This document shows positions 33,318 through 41,885 of a stretch of 64,000 nt of DNA, in pieces; within the stretch, counting starts at the first letter, position 1, and every line of letters starts with the position of its first letter. The notes beneath the pieces are model-generated. The model made no database searches, was not told the origin of the DNA, and worked only from the letters and a program-made list of their open reading frames with translations. This DNA comes from Paucibacter sp. KCTC 42545. GTDB lineage: Bacteria > Pseudomonadota > Gammaproteobacteria > Burkholderiales > Burkholderiaceae_C. Position numbers and translations under genes: made by a program. The stretch is from the NCBI RefSeq assembly GCF_001477625.1, contig NZ_CP013692.1:1178001-1242000 (forward strand), given 5' to 3'.

Positions 33318-33896
33318 ATGCAAGCACGCCTGCTCAGCCGCGAAGTCTTGCCCTTTTTCCTGTCGCTGCTTGCCTTGGGGGCGCTGGCCTTGCTGTGCGA
33401 TGCCGCGCTGCATTTGCTCAATGCCGTCTGGATTGGGCGCTGGCTTGGCATTCCGGGCACGTTGCTGATCTTGGCCTCACTGGCTTATTCGCTGCGCAAG
33501 CGCAAAGTGATTCGCTGGGGCCAACCGGCCAAGTTGCTGCGCTGGCATGAGTTCATGGCTTGGGCGGGCTCTTTGCTGGTCTTGGTTCATGCCGGCATCC
33601 ACTTCAATGCCATCCTGGCCTGGCTGGCTGTTTGGGCGATGTTGATCAATGTGGCCAGTGGCTTGAGCGGCAAGTATTTGCTCGAACGCGCGCGCCGCCG
33701 CCTTGAAGCCGCGCGCCAGCAGATGCGTGTGGAGGGCCTCAACGCCGAACAACTGGCCGAGCGCAGCTACTGGGACAGCCTGACCTTTGACGCTGTCAAG
33801 CAATGGCGCGCGGTGCACTTCCCCATCACCCTGGCTTTTGCCGTGTTGGCGCTGGCCCATATCGTGGCGGTGTTTCTTTTTTGGGGCTGGAAGTGA
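33318..33896 (+). CDS. Probable di-haem cytochrome b membrane subunit
   Basis: A 192-residue integral membrane protein with about five helices. Two helices each carry a His pair spaced 14 residues apart: H77/H91 and H167/H181. This is the spacing of bis-histidine haem b sites in ferric-reductase/NOX-like membrane cytochromes; H95 and H32 are extra. The start is the ATG at 33318 (MQARLLSREVLPFFLSLLALG). It overlaps the downstream decahaem gene by 4 nt (GTGA) and follows the flavin/Fe-S reductase, consistent with carrying electrons across the membrane. Haem binding is inferred from His spacing. Confidence 0.8.
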   Translation: MQARLLSREVLPFFLSLLALGALALLCDAALHLLNAVWIGRWLGIPGTLLILASLAYSLRKRKVIRWGQPAKLLRWHEFMAWAGSLLVLVHAGIHFNAILAWLAVWAMLINVASGLSGKYLLERARRRLEAARQQMRVEGLNAEQLAERSYWDSLTFDAVKQWRAVHFPITLAFAVLALAHIVAVFLFWGWK

Positions 33897-34825
33897 AGCG
33901 CCCCTGGCTGTGGTGGCTGATCGCTGCCAACTTGCTGGCCTTGCTGGTGTTAGCTTTTGTCTACCCACATCTGATGCTTGGCCCCGGTCCGCTTGTGCCC
34001 GCGCATGCCGAGCTGAGCACCGACTGTTTTGCCTGCCATGCGCCTTTGCGCGGCGTCAGTGCCGATCGCTGCATGGCCTGCCATGCGCTGGCTGATATAG
34101 GACTGCGTACCAGCAAGGGGGTGGCGATCCTGGCTGTGCCTGCCGTCGAACCGGCCGCCGCAGCAAGGTCGGTATCAACAAGCGCGTCAGGTCGCCTGAA
34201 GACCGCGTTTCACCAGGAATTGGAGGTGCAAAACTGCATGGCCTGCCACAGCGATCATGCCGGCCCCAAGCTGGCACAGTCCAGCCGCAAGCCCTTTTCG
34301 CACGAGATGCTGCGCGAGCAGACCCGTGAGCGCTGCGAAGCCTGCCATGCTGCACCCAGCAACGCCATGCATCAGAGGCTGAGCATTGGATGCACCCAGT
34401 GTCACAAAGTCCAGGGCTGGACGCCGGCGAGCTTTGAGCATGCAGCCCTGCCTGCGGCTGAACTGGCCCGCTGCGAGAGCTGCCACAAGGCGCCGGCCGA
34501 CTCGCTGCATCGCCAAGTCAAGGACAGTTGCACGCAGTGCCATCGCCCGGAAGCTTGGAAGCCAGCTACTTTTGATCACGATGCGATGTTTCAACTCGAC
34601 GGTGACCATAAGGCGAGCTGCGAGACCTGCCACATCAACAAGGACTATCGCCGCTACACCTGCTTTGGCTGCCACGAACACACGCCGGCCAATGTTCGGG
34701 CCGAGCACGAGGAAGAAGGGATTCAGGATCTTCAGAACTGCGCGCGCTGCCACCGCAGCGCGGACGAGGAGGGTGGCGAGCGGCAGCAGGGCCGCTCGTC
34801 GGGGTCCGGCCGGGAGAAAGACTGA
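33893..34825 (+). CDS. Membrane-anchored decahaem c-type cytochrome
   Basis: A 310-residue multihaem cytochrome. The GTG start at 33893 overlaps the upstream stop and gives MKRPWLWWLIAANLLALLVLAFVYP, an uncleaved N-terminal anchor that places the rest in the periplasm. Ten CXXCH haem motifs begin at residues 45, 60, 115, 148, 167, 194, 213, 243, 257 and 283, with many extra His as sixth ligands. The two N-terminal haems are separated by an Ala/Ser-rich linker (about 75-100) from the octahaem cluster. The tail is charged and haem-free. As last gene of the operon it is the likely electron acceptor of the cytochrome b. The final electron acceptor is unknown. Confidence 0.92.
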   Translation: MKRPWLWWLIAANLLALLVLAFVYPHLMLGPGPLVPAHAELSTDCFACHAPLRGVSADRCMACHALADIGLRTSKGVAILAVPAVEPAAAARSVSTSASGRLKTAFHQELEVQNCMACHSDHAGPKLAQSSRKPFSHEMLREQTRERCEACHAAPSNAMHQRLSIGCTQCHKVQGWTPASFEHAALPAAELARCESCHKAPADSLHRQVKDSCTQCHRPEAWKPATFDHDAMFQLDGDHKASCETCHINKDYRRYTCFGCHEHTPANVRAEHEEEGIQDLQNCARCHRSADEEGGERQQGRSSGSGREKD

Positions 34826-35018
34826 GCGCACATCAAGCGGATTAAGCGGATCAGGCGCCGCTGGCCGGCTCCAATCGACCGCCACGCCTTGCTCGCATCC
34901 TCAAAGTTGTGGATGAGCAGGGAAAGACACCGTGAAGGCTTGTTGCCGCTGCTGTCTACAGTCGCGCCTAAGCGCCAGGCCCGACGCATCGTTCGAGGCG
35001 GCCACTTCAAGGATGCGG

Positions 35019-36752
35019 ATGAGCGGCCTCGAGAAGAACTGGGATGGGAGTGAGGGTTTTTTCGCCCATTGTCGGCAGCATCTAGTCAAGGGTGCCGTGG
35101 CGGCGCTGCTGATGACGGCGCTCACCGTGCTGCTGCATGCCTTTCATCTTGAAGTGATCCATCAAATCGATTACCGAGTGACTTCTGCCGTGCTGGTGCG
35201 AACGCACGAATTGAGCGGTGCCGTCGTGAGCCGAGAAATGCAGAAGGTGGCGGAGACGTCGGAGCAGCCCTTGTCGGTTCAATTGATCGAGCTTGGCGCT
35301 CATGCGCGCATGCAGGCTTTTGAGGCCTCCAAGCCAGACTACGAGACGGTCGAACGCCTGCAGGGCGCGCGCCCGCTGGACCGCTCTGGGCAGATCGCGA
35401 TCTTGAACGCGCTGGCCGACAACCTGCAGCAAGCTCACCTTGCGGCAAAGCAGCAGGGCCGCCGTGCGCTGCCTCAAGTGCTGGCCATCGACTTTGACCT
35501 GGCACCGCTTCCCGGCGAGCCTTTAGACCAGGCCAGCGAGGTGCTGAAGCGCCTGCGCAAGTTCATCAATGTGGTGGTGATCACCTTGCCGCATGGCGAG
35601 GGCGAAACCGACAAAGCCCGGGTGGCGGGCTTCATGAGCGGCCCGGCGAATTGCAACGTCACGGTCCCGCCGGTTGATGGTCAATATGGACTCTATTTCG
35701 CTTCACCGCTGGTGCATCGCCGCCAAGCCGAGGGGCCGCTGAGCTTTGCGACCGTGCAGTCACACCGGAAACTGGGCGAGCCCCCCACCTGGTTCCCGGC
35801 GTTGGGCACGCTGAGCCATGCGCTGTGGCAGCCCGGTGATGCCATCCATGCGGGCAATGCCGAGCACAAAGCCAAGGCCTGCGCCTTGACCATGGCCTGC
35901 CGCCAAGCCAGAGGCCTACCCATCGAGGGCAATTGCCCCGCGCCCGTCTCTGAGGAGAGAAAGGCCGATGCGCACGAGTGGGAAGACCGTTACTACAACT
36001 GGCCCTTGCTGCAGAGCGAACGCCTGATCTTCAGCCCGGTCGAGTCCGATCGGCGAGAGCTGCAAAAGGGCTGGGACGATCCGGGTGCGGTTCGCAATGA
36101 TGTTGTGGCGCAGCTTCGCACCATGCCGCTGACGGCGCCGATTCTGCTGCTCTCGGTCGATGGTGGTGGCGGCTACGACCAACTGCCGACCCCGGCGGCC
36201 TTGCCCGCGCCGGTCAACGGCGCCACCTTTCATGCCTTGCAGGCTTTGAGCCTTGACAAGCCGCTCAGTGATCAGGGGCGTTTTGCTTGGTGGGGCGCCT
36301 TTGTTGACCTTGTCATTGGTCTTGTCTTTGTGCTGCTGGTGACGCCAGCCATGGTCTTGTTGCACCGTCTCAAGCCAGGCTGGCCGCAGCTTTGGATGAT
36401 GCTGAGTGCGCTAACGCCCATGCTGCTCGGTGCTTTGCTGTTCTGGGCCAGCCTTTACCTGGCGGCTTTCCTGATGGTGCATTGCTTTTTCTGGTTCAAC
36501 CCGATCTATGTCTTGATCGGGCTCTTGCTGCATACCTATGTCGAAGGTTGGAGCGAGGCTGCGCATTCGTCCGCGCACGCGGCTGAGCATGGGCGCGAGC
36601 ACCATGCCCACGGTGCGCATCGAGCCCACAACAAGGATCAACGCGACCTCCGTCTGCTCCGCGCCCGGCGTTCCGATCGACTTCTGGCTTGGGCGCTCTA
36701 TGTGCTGATCGTGTTGGCCGGCTTCTTTAATCTGCTATTGAAAATCAAGTGA
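35019..36752 (+). CDS. CHASE2-domain sensor protein without catalytic output domain
   Basis: A 577-residue membrane protein. After one membrane helix (KGAVAALLMTALTVLLHAFHL) comes a large extracytoplasmic CHASE2-like domain (about 60-420; for example LPQVLAIDFDLAPLPGEPLD, FINVVVITLPHGEG, LLLSVDGGGGYDQLPTP). Membrane helices follow (FVDLVIGLVFVLLVTPAMVLL and two more). A His-rich linker (AAHSSAHAAEHGREHHAHG) and one last helix end the protein; CHASE2 proteins usually carry a cyclase, kinase or GGDEF output here. ATG 35019 has AAGGA five bases upstream; a GTG at 34932 is an alternative. It overlaps the next gene's frame at GTGA and heads an operon with an exported protein and an M48 protease. 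Confidence 0.8.
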   Translation: MSGLEKNWDGSEGFFAHCRQHLVKGAVAALLMTALTVLLHAFHLEVIHQIDYRVTSAVLVRTHELSGAVVSREMQKVAETSEQPLSVQLIELGAHARMQAFEASKPDYETVERLQGARPLDRSGQIAILNALADNLQQAHLAAKQQGRRALPQVLAIDFDLAPLPGEPLDQASEVLKRLRKFINVVVITLPHGEGETDKARVAGFMSGPANCNVTVPPVDGQYGLYFASPLVHRRQAEGPLSFATVQSHRKLGEPPTWFPALGTLSHALWQPGDAIHAGNAEHKAKACALTMACRQARGLPIEGNCPAPVSEERKADAHEWEDRYYNWPLLQSERLIFSPVESDRRELQKGWDDPGAVRNDVVAQLRTMPLTAPILLLSVDGGGGYDQLPTPAALPAPVNGATFHALQALSLDKPLSDQGRFAWWGAFVDLVIGLVFVLLVTPAMVLLHRLKPGWPQLWMMLSALTPMLLGALLFWASLYLAAFLMVHCFFWFNPIYVLIGLLLHTYVEGWSEAAHSSAHAAEHGREHHAHGAHRAHNKDQRDLRLLRARRSDRLLAWALYVLIVLAGFFNLLLKIK

Positions 36753-36763
36753 GGGAATTCGCC

Positions 36764-37666
36764 ATGAACACCCCACCGAACCCTTGCCAACCCACTTGGG
36801 TACTTAGGCACGGCGCTGCCGCGATGACGCTGGTGGCCCTACTTCTGATGGGCCTGACCGGTTTGGCCAAAGCTTCAGCCAGCACTGACTTCAGCGGCCA
36901 TTGCATGCTGGCTTGCAGCGAGGCGAGCTGCGTCGTGTCGACGGCCAGCTCAAGCAACATGCCGCTGCAAGCAGGGCTGTGGACGCGTTTTGCTGATTGC
37001 AAATCCATCGAGGTCAAGCAGGGCAAGGTGGAGCTGGGCTATCTGCACAAAGGCCGCTGGCTGCGCCTCAGTTTGCTGCCAGGTGCGCAGGGCAGGGTGC
37101 AGACCCAGTTCGAGGCCAAACCACCGGACAAGCCCTGCGCCATCATCACCAGCGACTGCGTGCAAAAGCAAGCCATGGCCAAGACGGCGGCAGTAGGGGG
37201 GCATGGCATCGACAGCCGTGCAGCGCTGCCAGGCGGCGAAGGCGAGCCCTGCACATTGGGCCTGCCCTGCGGCGTGGTCCTGCCCGCTGAGCAGGGCCGC
37301 GAGGTTCGATTGGGGGCTGCAGCCCTGCAGGGCCGGCAGCTGCAACTGCGCATCGCCCGTGGCCAGGCACGGCCGCCCTATGCGGCGCAGCAAAGTTTGA
37401 GCGTCAGCGAAGGCCGGCTGCAAGTGCCGGGCAATGCCTTGCAAGCCGGCTCGGTCTATGAATACAGCTTGCTGGATGGCGCCGGCCAGGTGTTGGCGCG
37501 TGGCGAGTTTTCCACCATTTCCGGCAAGAGCGCCCAGCAGTTGCAGCAGCTGGCAAAGCAACGCAGCGCCCAGGGGCAAGACCCGGCACTGGCCTGGTAC
37601 GACACGCTGGTCGACAACGAGCTGTGGTGGGATGCCCTGCTGCACGAACAAGGGAGTGCACCATGA
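36764..37666 (+). CDS. Exported cysteine-containing protein of unknown function
   Basis: A 300-residue protein with a signal peptide (AAAMTLVALLLMGLTGLAKASAS). ATG 36764 is preceded by GAGGGA at good spacing; a GTG at 36749 overlaps the CHASE2 stop. The mature part has four Cys in its first 60 residues, then paired Cys (CAIITSDC, CTLGLPC), so disulfides are likely. LWTRFADCKSIEVKQGKVELGYLHKGRWLRL resembles a FecR-like beta motif. The C terminus (PALAWYDTLVDNELWWDALLHEQ) is helical and Trp-rich. The stop overlaps the M48 start (ATGA). Its place between a CHASE2 sensor and a protease suggests a shared envelope function, as inference. Confidence 0.65.
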   Translation: MNTPPNPCQPTWVLRHGAAAMTLVALLLMGLTGLAKASASTDFSGHCMLACSEASCVVSTASSSNMPLQAGLWTRFADCKSIEVKQGKVELGYLHKGRWLRLSLLPGAQGRVQTQFEAKPPDKPCAIITSDCVQKQAMAKTAAVGGHGIDSRAALPGGEGEPCTLGLPCGVVLPAEQGREVRLGAAALQGRQLQLRIARGQARPPYAAQQSLSVSEGRLQVPGNALQAGSVYEYSLLDGAGQVLARGEFSTISGKSAQQLQQLAKQRSAQGQDPALAWYDTLVDNELWWDALLHEQGSAP

Positions 37667-38883
37667 AAGCATCCTCATTCACTGCTGTGCTGGCGGGCAG
37701 TTTGCTTTTGCTGGCCGCCGAAGCGGCACAGGCTCAGCTGTCTGACCTGTTCAAGATGTTGGCGCCGACGTCAGCAGGCGTGATTCGGCAGGCCGACACC
37801 GCGGCCAGTGGACCCGGCACTGCTGCTTCTCTTGCCCCAGGCCAGGCCCCGAACATGCGCGGCAAGAAGAGCGCTGCTGAGATCGCCGCCGAGCTGGCCC
37901 CCGACCGCCAGTGCCAAAAAGTGCAGGAGAAGTTCGATATCAGCGAGAAGCTGATGGAGTACGGCGGCACCGAGGCCGGCCTGCGTCTGCAAGCTCTGGT
38001 GGACAGTGACTTCAAGTATTCCGATCTGAGCGATGACGACCGCCGCATGCTGCGCTATCTGGCCCAGACCACCGTCTGGATTCCTGCCAGCGTGGAGCAG
38101 CGCCTGGGCTCGGTGGCTGACGAGTTGAGTGGCCGTCCGCCGGAGTTGAAGGATTTGCAGCGCTTGGCGCTGGATGAGTTGCAACAGCAGTCGCAGAAGT
38201 TCCGCCAGCTAACGCAGGACTTCCCGGGCGAGGTGGGGATTCGCGTCAACCCGGAGTTGGCTGACGGCGCCTTTGCCAAGTTCGGCGGCCGCATCCAAAT
38301 CTCAACCAGCATGCTGAACCTGATGTCTGAGAACACTCTGGGCGCTGAGTTTGTGCTGGCTCATGAAATGGCCCATATCTACAAACGCCATGCGCTCAAG
38401 CATCTGCAGTTCTCGCTGCTGTCCAGCAAGGACGGCTGGGACCTGGGCAAGAAGTTGCTGGCGCGGGCCCAGCGTGGCGCCAGTTTTGAGCCGCTGCGCG
38501 ACGGCATGTTCTTCGCCTTCACCATCCCTCAGCTGGTTAGTTATGTGCGCGGCATGCAGCAGCACTTCAACGACGAGCAGGAATTGGAGGCCGATGCCTG
38601 CGCCGCGCAATGGTTGCGCCTGGCTGCCGTGGACCCCAGCTCGGCCTGGGACTCCTTCCGCAGCGCTTTTGCCACAGGCGGCTATGACGCCGAGCACCCC
38701 GCCACCGAAGAGCGCGCCAAGAACTTCGCACGCCGGCTTGTGTTTGAACCCACTGCTGCCGGACCGAAGTCGGCTGAGGGCGACAAGGGCAAGGCCGGCA
38801 AGGCAGGCCGTACCGGAAAAGTTGTTGCGGCCGGCCCAGCGGACGCCAAGGCCCAGTCTGAGGGCAAGAAGGCGGGGCGCTGA
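37663..38883 (+). CDS. M48-family metalloprotease, exported
   Basis: Zinc peptidase of 406 residues with a signal peptide (FTAVLAGSLLLLAAEAAQA). The zinc site is H234-E-M-A-H238 (LAHEMAHIYKRHALKHL) with E307 in QELEADAC as third ligand, matching the M48 E-x-x-A-D pattern. It resembles periplasmic M48 proteins such as BepA/LoiP in order of motifs. A Lys/Gly-rich low-complexity tail (about 370-406) is unusual. The ATG at 37663 overlaps the preceding stop. It is the last gene of the CHASE2 operon and is followed by a hairpin. Confidence 0.9.
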   Translation: MKASSFTAVLAGSLLLLAAEAAQAQLSDLFKMLAPTSAGVIRQADTAASGPGTAASLAPGQAPNMRGKKSAAEIAAELAPDRQCQKVQEKFDISEKLMEYGGTEAGLRLQALVDSDFKYSDLSDDDRRMLRYLAQTTVWIPASVEQRLGSVADELSGRPPELKDLQRLALDELQQQSQKFRQLTQDFPGEVGIRVNPELADGAFAKFGGRIQISTSMLNLMSENTLGAEFVLAHEMAHIYKRHALKHLQFSLLSSKDGWDLGKKLLARAQRGASFEPLRDGMFFAFTIPQLVSYVRGMQQHFNDEQELEADACAAQWLRLAAVDPSSAWDSFRSAFATGGYDAEHPATEERAKNFARRLVFEPTAAGPKSAEGDKGKAGKAGRTGKVVAAGPADAKAQSEGKKAGR

Positions 38884-38899
38884 TTGGCGCTTGCGCTCA

Positions 38900-38928
38900 G
38901 CGACCCACCCGCGACCGCGCTGGGTCGC
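38900..38928. terminator. Hairpin between convergent genes
   Basis: An 8-bp stem GCGACCCA/TGGGTCGC with a 13-nt loop lies between the M48 stop and the converging PEP-CTERM gene. No T-run is present on either side, so it is only a candidate bidirectional terminator. Confidence 0.4.
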
Positions 38929-38936
38929 CGCGAGCC

Positions 38937-39629
38937 TTAACCCAGCTCGGTCAGGCGGGCATTGCGCTTGGATCGAGCGTTAGCGCCTAGCAAAACCAAG
39001 GCGCCAAGCCCCATGAGGGCGGCCGTGCTCGGCTCCGGCACCGCAGTGATGCTGATGGTTTCGTAGCTGACCTCAAGCCCGTAGTTGCCGAAGCGGCCAA
39101 TGGTCCATTGGTAGGAGGACATGTCCTCGAAACCGTACTTGCCCACGGCATCCAGAATATTGAGCGAATGCAAGGTGGTGTCGACGCTGAAGGTGCGTCC
39201 AAATTCGAGCTCGTGGGCGGGCGCCAGGCCGGGTATGCGCAGGGCCAGGGGCACCCGGACATCGGTACCCAGGGACAGGAAGAAGCCGTCCACGCCGGGG
39301 TCGTTGTCGCGCAGCACGAAAAAGGCGTCGCCTGTGCCGGCTTGGGGGATATCCAGCTTCATATGAACGCCGGCGATATTGAGATCAAAGCTGTTGAGAT
39401 CGATGCGATAGCCGCGTGTAGGAAAACTCTCGCTATCGAGGAAGTTGCTCGAGTCCACGATGAAGCTCATCACCGCGCGATCACCGGCCCCGACGCCACT
39501 CAGCCCGCCCTGGATCCCGTTGTACTCAACGCTGCCACCCAGCTCAACTCGAACGCCTGCGGCTGCGGCGGGCGAGCTGACGGCAGCGGCCAGCAGGCCG
39601 GCAAAAATCAACTTGGAAATTTGACTCAT
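38937..39629 (-). CDS. PEP-CTERM sorting domain protein
   Basis: Exported protein of 230 residues. The signal peptide is SKLIFAGLLAAAVSSPAAAA. The beta-rich middle has no recognised domain (FGNYGLEVSYETISITA). The C terminus is a PEP-CTERM signal: VPEPSTAALMGLGALVLLGA then a basic cluster. Such proteins are processed by an exosortase and linked to exopolysaccharide production. No exosortase gene is in the window, so the enzyme must lie elsewhere. It looks monocistronic. Confidence 0.85.
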   Translation of the reverse strand: MSQISKLIFAGLLAAAVSSPAAAAGVRVELGGSVEYNGIQGGLSGVGAGDRAVMSFIVDSSNFLDSESFPTRGYRIDLNSFDLNIAGVHMKLDIPQAGTGDAFFVLRDNDPGVDGFFLSLGTDVRVPLALRIPGLAPAHELEFGRTFSVDTTLHSLNILDAVGKYGFEDMSSYQWTIGRFGNYGLEVSYETISITAVPEPSTAALMGLGALVLLGANARSKRNARLTELG

Positions 39630-39854
39630 ATGCTTGCTTCCCTTTTAGTGGTGCCGCAGTGAGAACATCTCACCATGGGCACAAGCGATGCTAGGGAAGG
39701 GCCCAGGCGCGGCATAGTGCAGCGCCGAGCAAAGCAGGGAAATCCTGACTACCCGCGACGGGTGGGCCTAGTTTGAAGTCCAGGCCAGGAGCGTCGGGCT
39801 GTTCAGGCTTTGCCGCCCCAAGGCGTCGCCAGCAATCCCGCTATCAGCCTGGGT

Positions 39855-41642
39855 TCAAACCTTGGCGCTCAGCAGCCCCAAGGTGCGCGCGCGTGTCACC
39901 ACATGCTTGCGTGAGCCGGCCTCGAGTTTGGTGAACATGGCCTTCAAGCGCCATTTGATGGTCTCGGCGCTGACGCCCAAGGACTGGGCAATTTCCTTGT
40001 TGGAGTAATTGCGCGCCAGCAATTGAAGCACGGCCTGCTCTTTGCTGGACAGCAGCCTGCCATGTGGCGGCATCCAGGGCTCGGTGTGTGCCGGTGTGCT
40101 GGGTATTTCATACGCTGTGTTGCCAGTGCCCGCCTCCAACTGCTGATAACTCAGCAAGTGCATAAGCGCGCGCGGATCCTTGGCATTGACAGCGCTCTCT
40201 TGCTGATCGGCCAGCCGCGCCATGCGGGAATAGGAATAGGCCTGCGTCATCTGATCAGCCTCAGCCCAGGCGTCAGCCAGATAGTCCAGCAAGGCGGGCG
40301 GCGGCTTCCAGCCCTTGATGTCCATGCCCTGAGTCAGGGCGCATTGGGCGTAGTGGATGGTGGCGGTGGGGGCGGTCATGTCGGGCGGCGGGGGCAGCGG
40401 CTCTTTGCTGCGGCGGTGCACTTCGGCCAGGGCTTCGTTGATGTCGACCGTCAGCGCTGCGTAGTCATGCTGGGCCACCAGGGATTGCGCCTCTTGCACG
40501 GCGGCCAAGGCCTCGCTGATGCGCCCGACCGTGGCCAAGCTGCGCGCCTGCCGGGCCGAGGCCAGCGCCAGGTTGATGTCCGAGTGCCATTGCCGGTATA
40601 GACCCATGGCCTCCTTCATCACCTCGATGGAGTCCAGCGGCCGTTCGACATCGAACAAGGTGTAGGCCAGCTCGCTGCAGGCGAAGGCGGTGGCCAGGCC
40701 CGCCGGCGCCACCCGCAGTTGCAGCAGCGCTTGGTTGAGCGCCTGCAGGCTCTCCTGCCCCCGGCCCAGCAAGCGCAAGAGCCTGCCCACCTGCGTCTGC
40801 GTCATGCCGACCAGCAGCGGCCAGCCGGTGTGGCGGGCGCGCTCGGCGGCGGCCTCAAAGCCTTGCGAGGCTTGTTCCAACTCACCGAGGGCCAGCTGGC
40901 AGTTGCTGGCGTTCATGCTGAGGATGCAATAGAACCGGACGAGCCCCATGTGCAGGCAGGTTTGCGCCGCTTGAGTGAACAGGGCAGCGGCTTCGGCTGG
41001 CTGGCGCATGCACAAGCCATAGGCTTGGGCGGCCTCGTTCAGAGCCTGGCTGATGGCATCGGCTTGCGTTGTTGCATTCGCCGGCGAGGCGTCTTCCGAG
41101 TCTCCCGGCCAAGCTCCTGTCGGCACATCGCCCGCCTTGGCCGGCCCCGTCTGGGTGACGCTGCGCTCGCAGCGCAGCAGCCCCAGCGCCAGGCCGCTGC
41201 GTTGTGGGTCATCGGCGCGGGCATAGAACCCCAGCGCATGTTCCAGTGCCTGCATTTCGCGCTCACGCTGGCCCAAAGCCTTGGCCAAGCCAGCCTCGGC
41301 CAGGCAGGCGTCGCCGGCGGCCAAGCTGTCGGCAGCGGGGTCAAAGGCGGCCCGCGCGGCATCTAGCCAGGCTTGCGCCGCGTCCAGTTCGCAGCGCAGT
41401 GCAGCCACTTCGCATTCGGTCAAAGCCGCCCACAGCATCAGGCGATTCAAGTCCTGTGGTGCCAAAGGGTGGTGGGACAGCTGCTGCTTCATGTCAGCCA
41501 GCAGGCTCAGGGCGCGCTGGCTGTCGCGCTGGCGCAGCTGCCAGGCCAGGGCCAGCAAGGCCTGCGGGCGTGCTGGCGCAGTGGCTGTGGCAGCAGCCAT
41601 TTCCAAGCTCAGGAGTTCTTGTTGATCCACCAAGTACTTCAT
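39855..41642 (-). CDS. LuxR-type transcriptional regulator with helical-repeat sensor region
   Basis: A 595-residue regulator. Most of the protein is alpha-helical repeat resembling the TPR-like arm of MalT-family proteins (ALEHALGFYARADDPQRSGLALG, LGMTQTQVGRLLRLLGRGQESLQALNQAL). The C-terminal LuxR HTH is clear (LSSKEQAVLQLLARNYSNKEIAQSLGVSAETIKWRLKAMFTKL). Unlike MalT/LAL proteins it has no N-terminal ATPase. It diverges from the exported-protein/metzincin pair across about 240 bp, making that pair a natural target. Confidence 0.85.
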   Translation of the reverse strand: MKYLVDQQELLSLEMAAATATAPARPQALLALAWQLRQRDSQRALSLLADMKQQLSHHPLAPQDLNRLMLWAALTECEVAALRCELDAAQAWLDAARAAFDPAADSLAAGDACLAEAGLAKALGQREREMQALEHALGFYARADDPQRSGLALGLLRCERSVTQTGPAKAGDVPTGAWPGDSEDASPANATTQADAISQALNEAAQAYGLCMRQPAEAAALFTQAAQTCLHMGLVRFYCILSMNASNCQLALGELEQASQGFEAAAERARHTGWPLLVGMTQTQVGRLLRLLGRGQESLQALNQALLQLRVAPAGLATAFACSELAYTLFDVERPLDSIEVMKEAMGLYRQWHSDINLALASARQARSLATVGRISEALAAVQEAQSLVAQHDYAALTVDINEALAEVHRRSKEPLPPPPDMTAPTATIHYAQCALTQGMDIKGWKPPPALLDYLADAWAEADQMTQAYSYSRMARLADQQESAVNAKDPRALMHLLSYQQLEAGTGNTAYEIPSTPAHTEPWMPPHGRLLSSKEQAVLQLLARNYSNKEIAQSLGVSAETIKWRLKAMFTKLEAGSRKHVVTRARTLGLLSAKV

Positions 41643-41761
41643 GGCTTGAGTCTAGGCTGACTTGGGTCGTGAAACGGCCTGTGGACCCCCGCTAGCACCC
41701 CGTGTGAACCCTGCGTTACCCCTTTTTCACCCCCTCAAACCAGGGGTGTAAGTCACTTCCG

Positions 41762-41776
41762 CCAGGGTTTCCCTGG
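41762..41776. promoter_or_regulatory. Inverted repeat in the divergent promoter region
   Basis: CCAGGG-TTT-CCCTGG is a perfect 6-bp dyad lying 119 bp from the LuxR-type gene start and 109 bp from the divergent exported-protein gene. The surrounding 243 bp also holds CCCCTC...CAGGGG-like repeats and a long G-run. A binding site for the LuxR-type protein is plausible but unproven. Confidence 0.35.
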
Positions 41777-41885
41777 ACCGCCGCCCCCTTGTTCCACCCG
41801 TGGCGGGGGGGGATCAGGCGGGGTCGAGTCGATAAGGTTGACCTTGTCGCGAACACAAACGCTTTCACTACTGGAGTCATACCCG

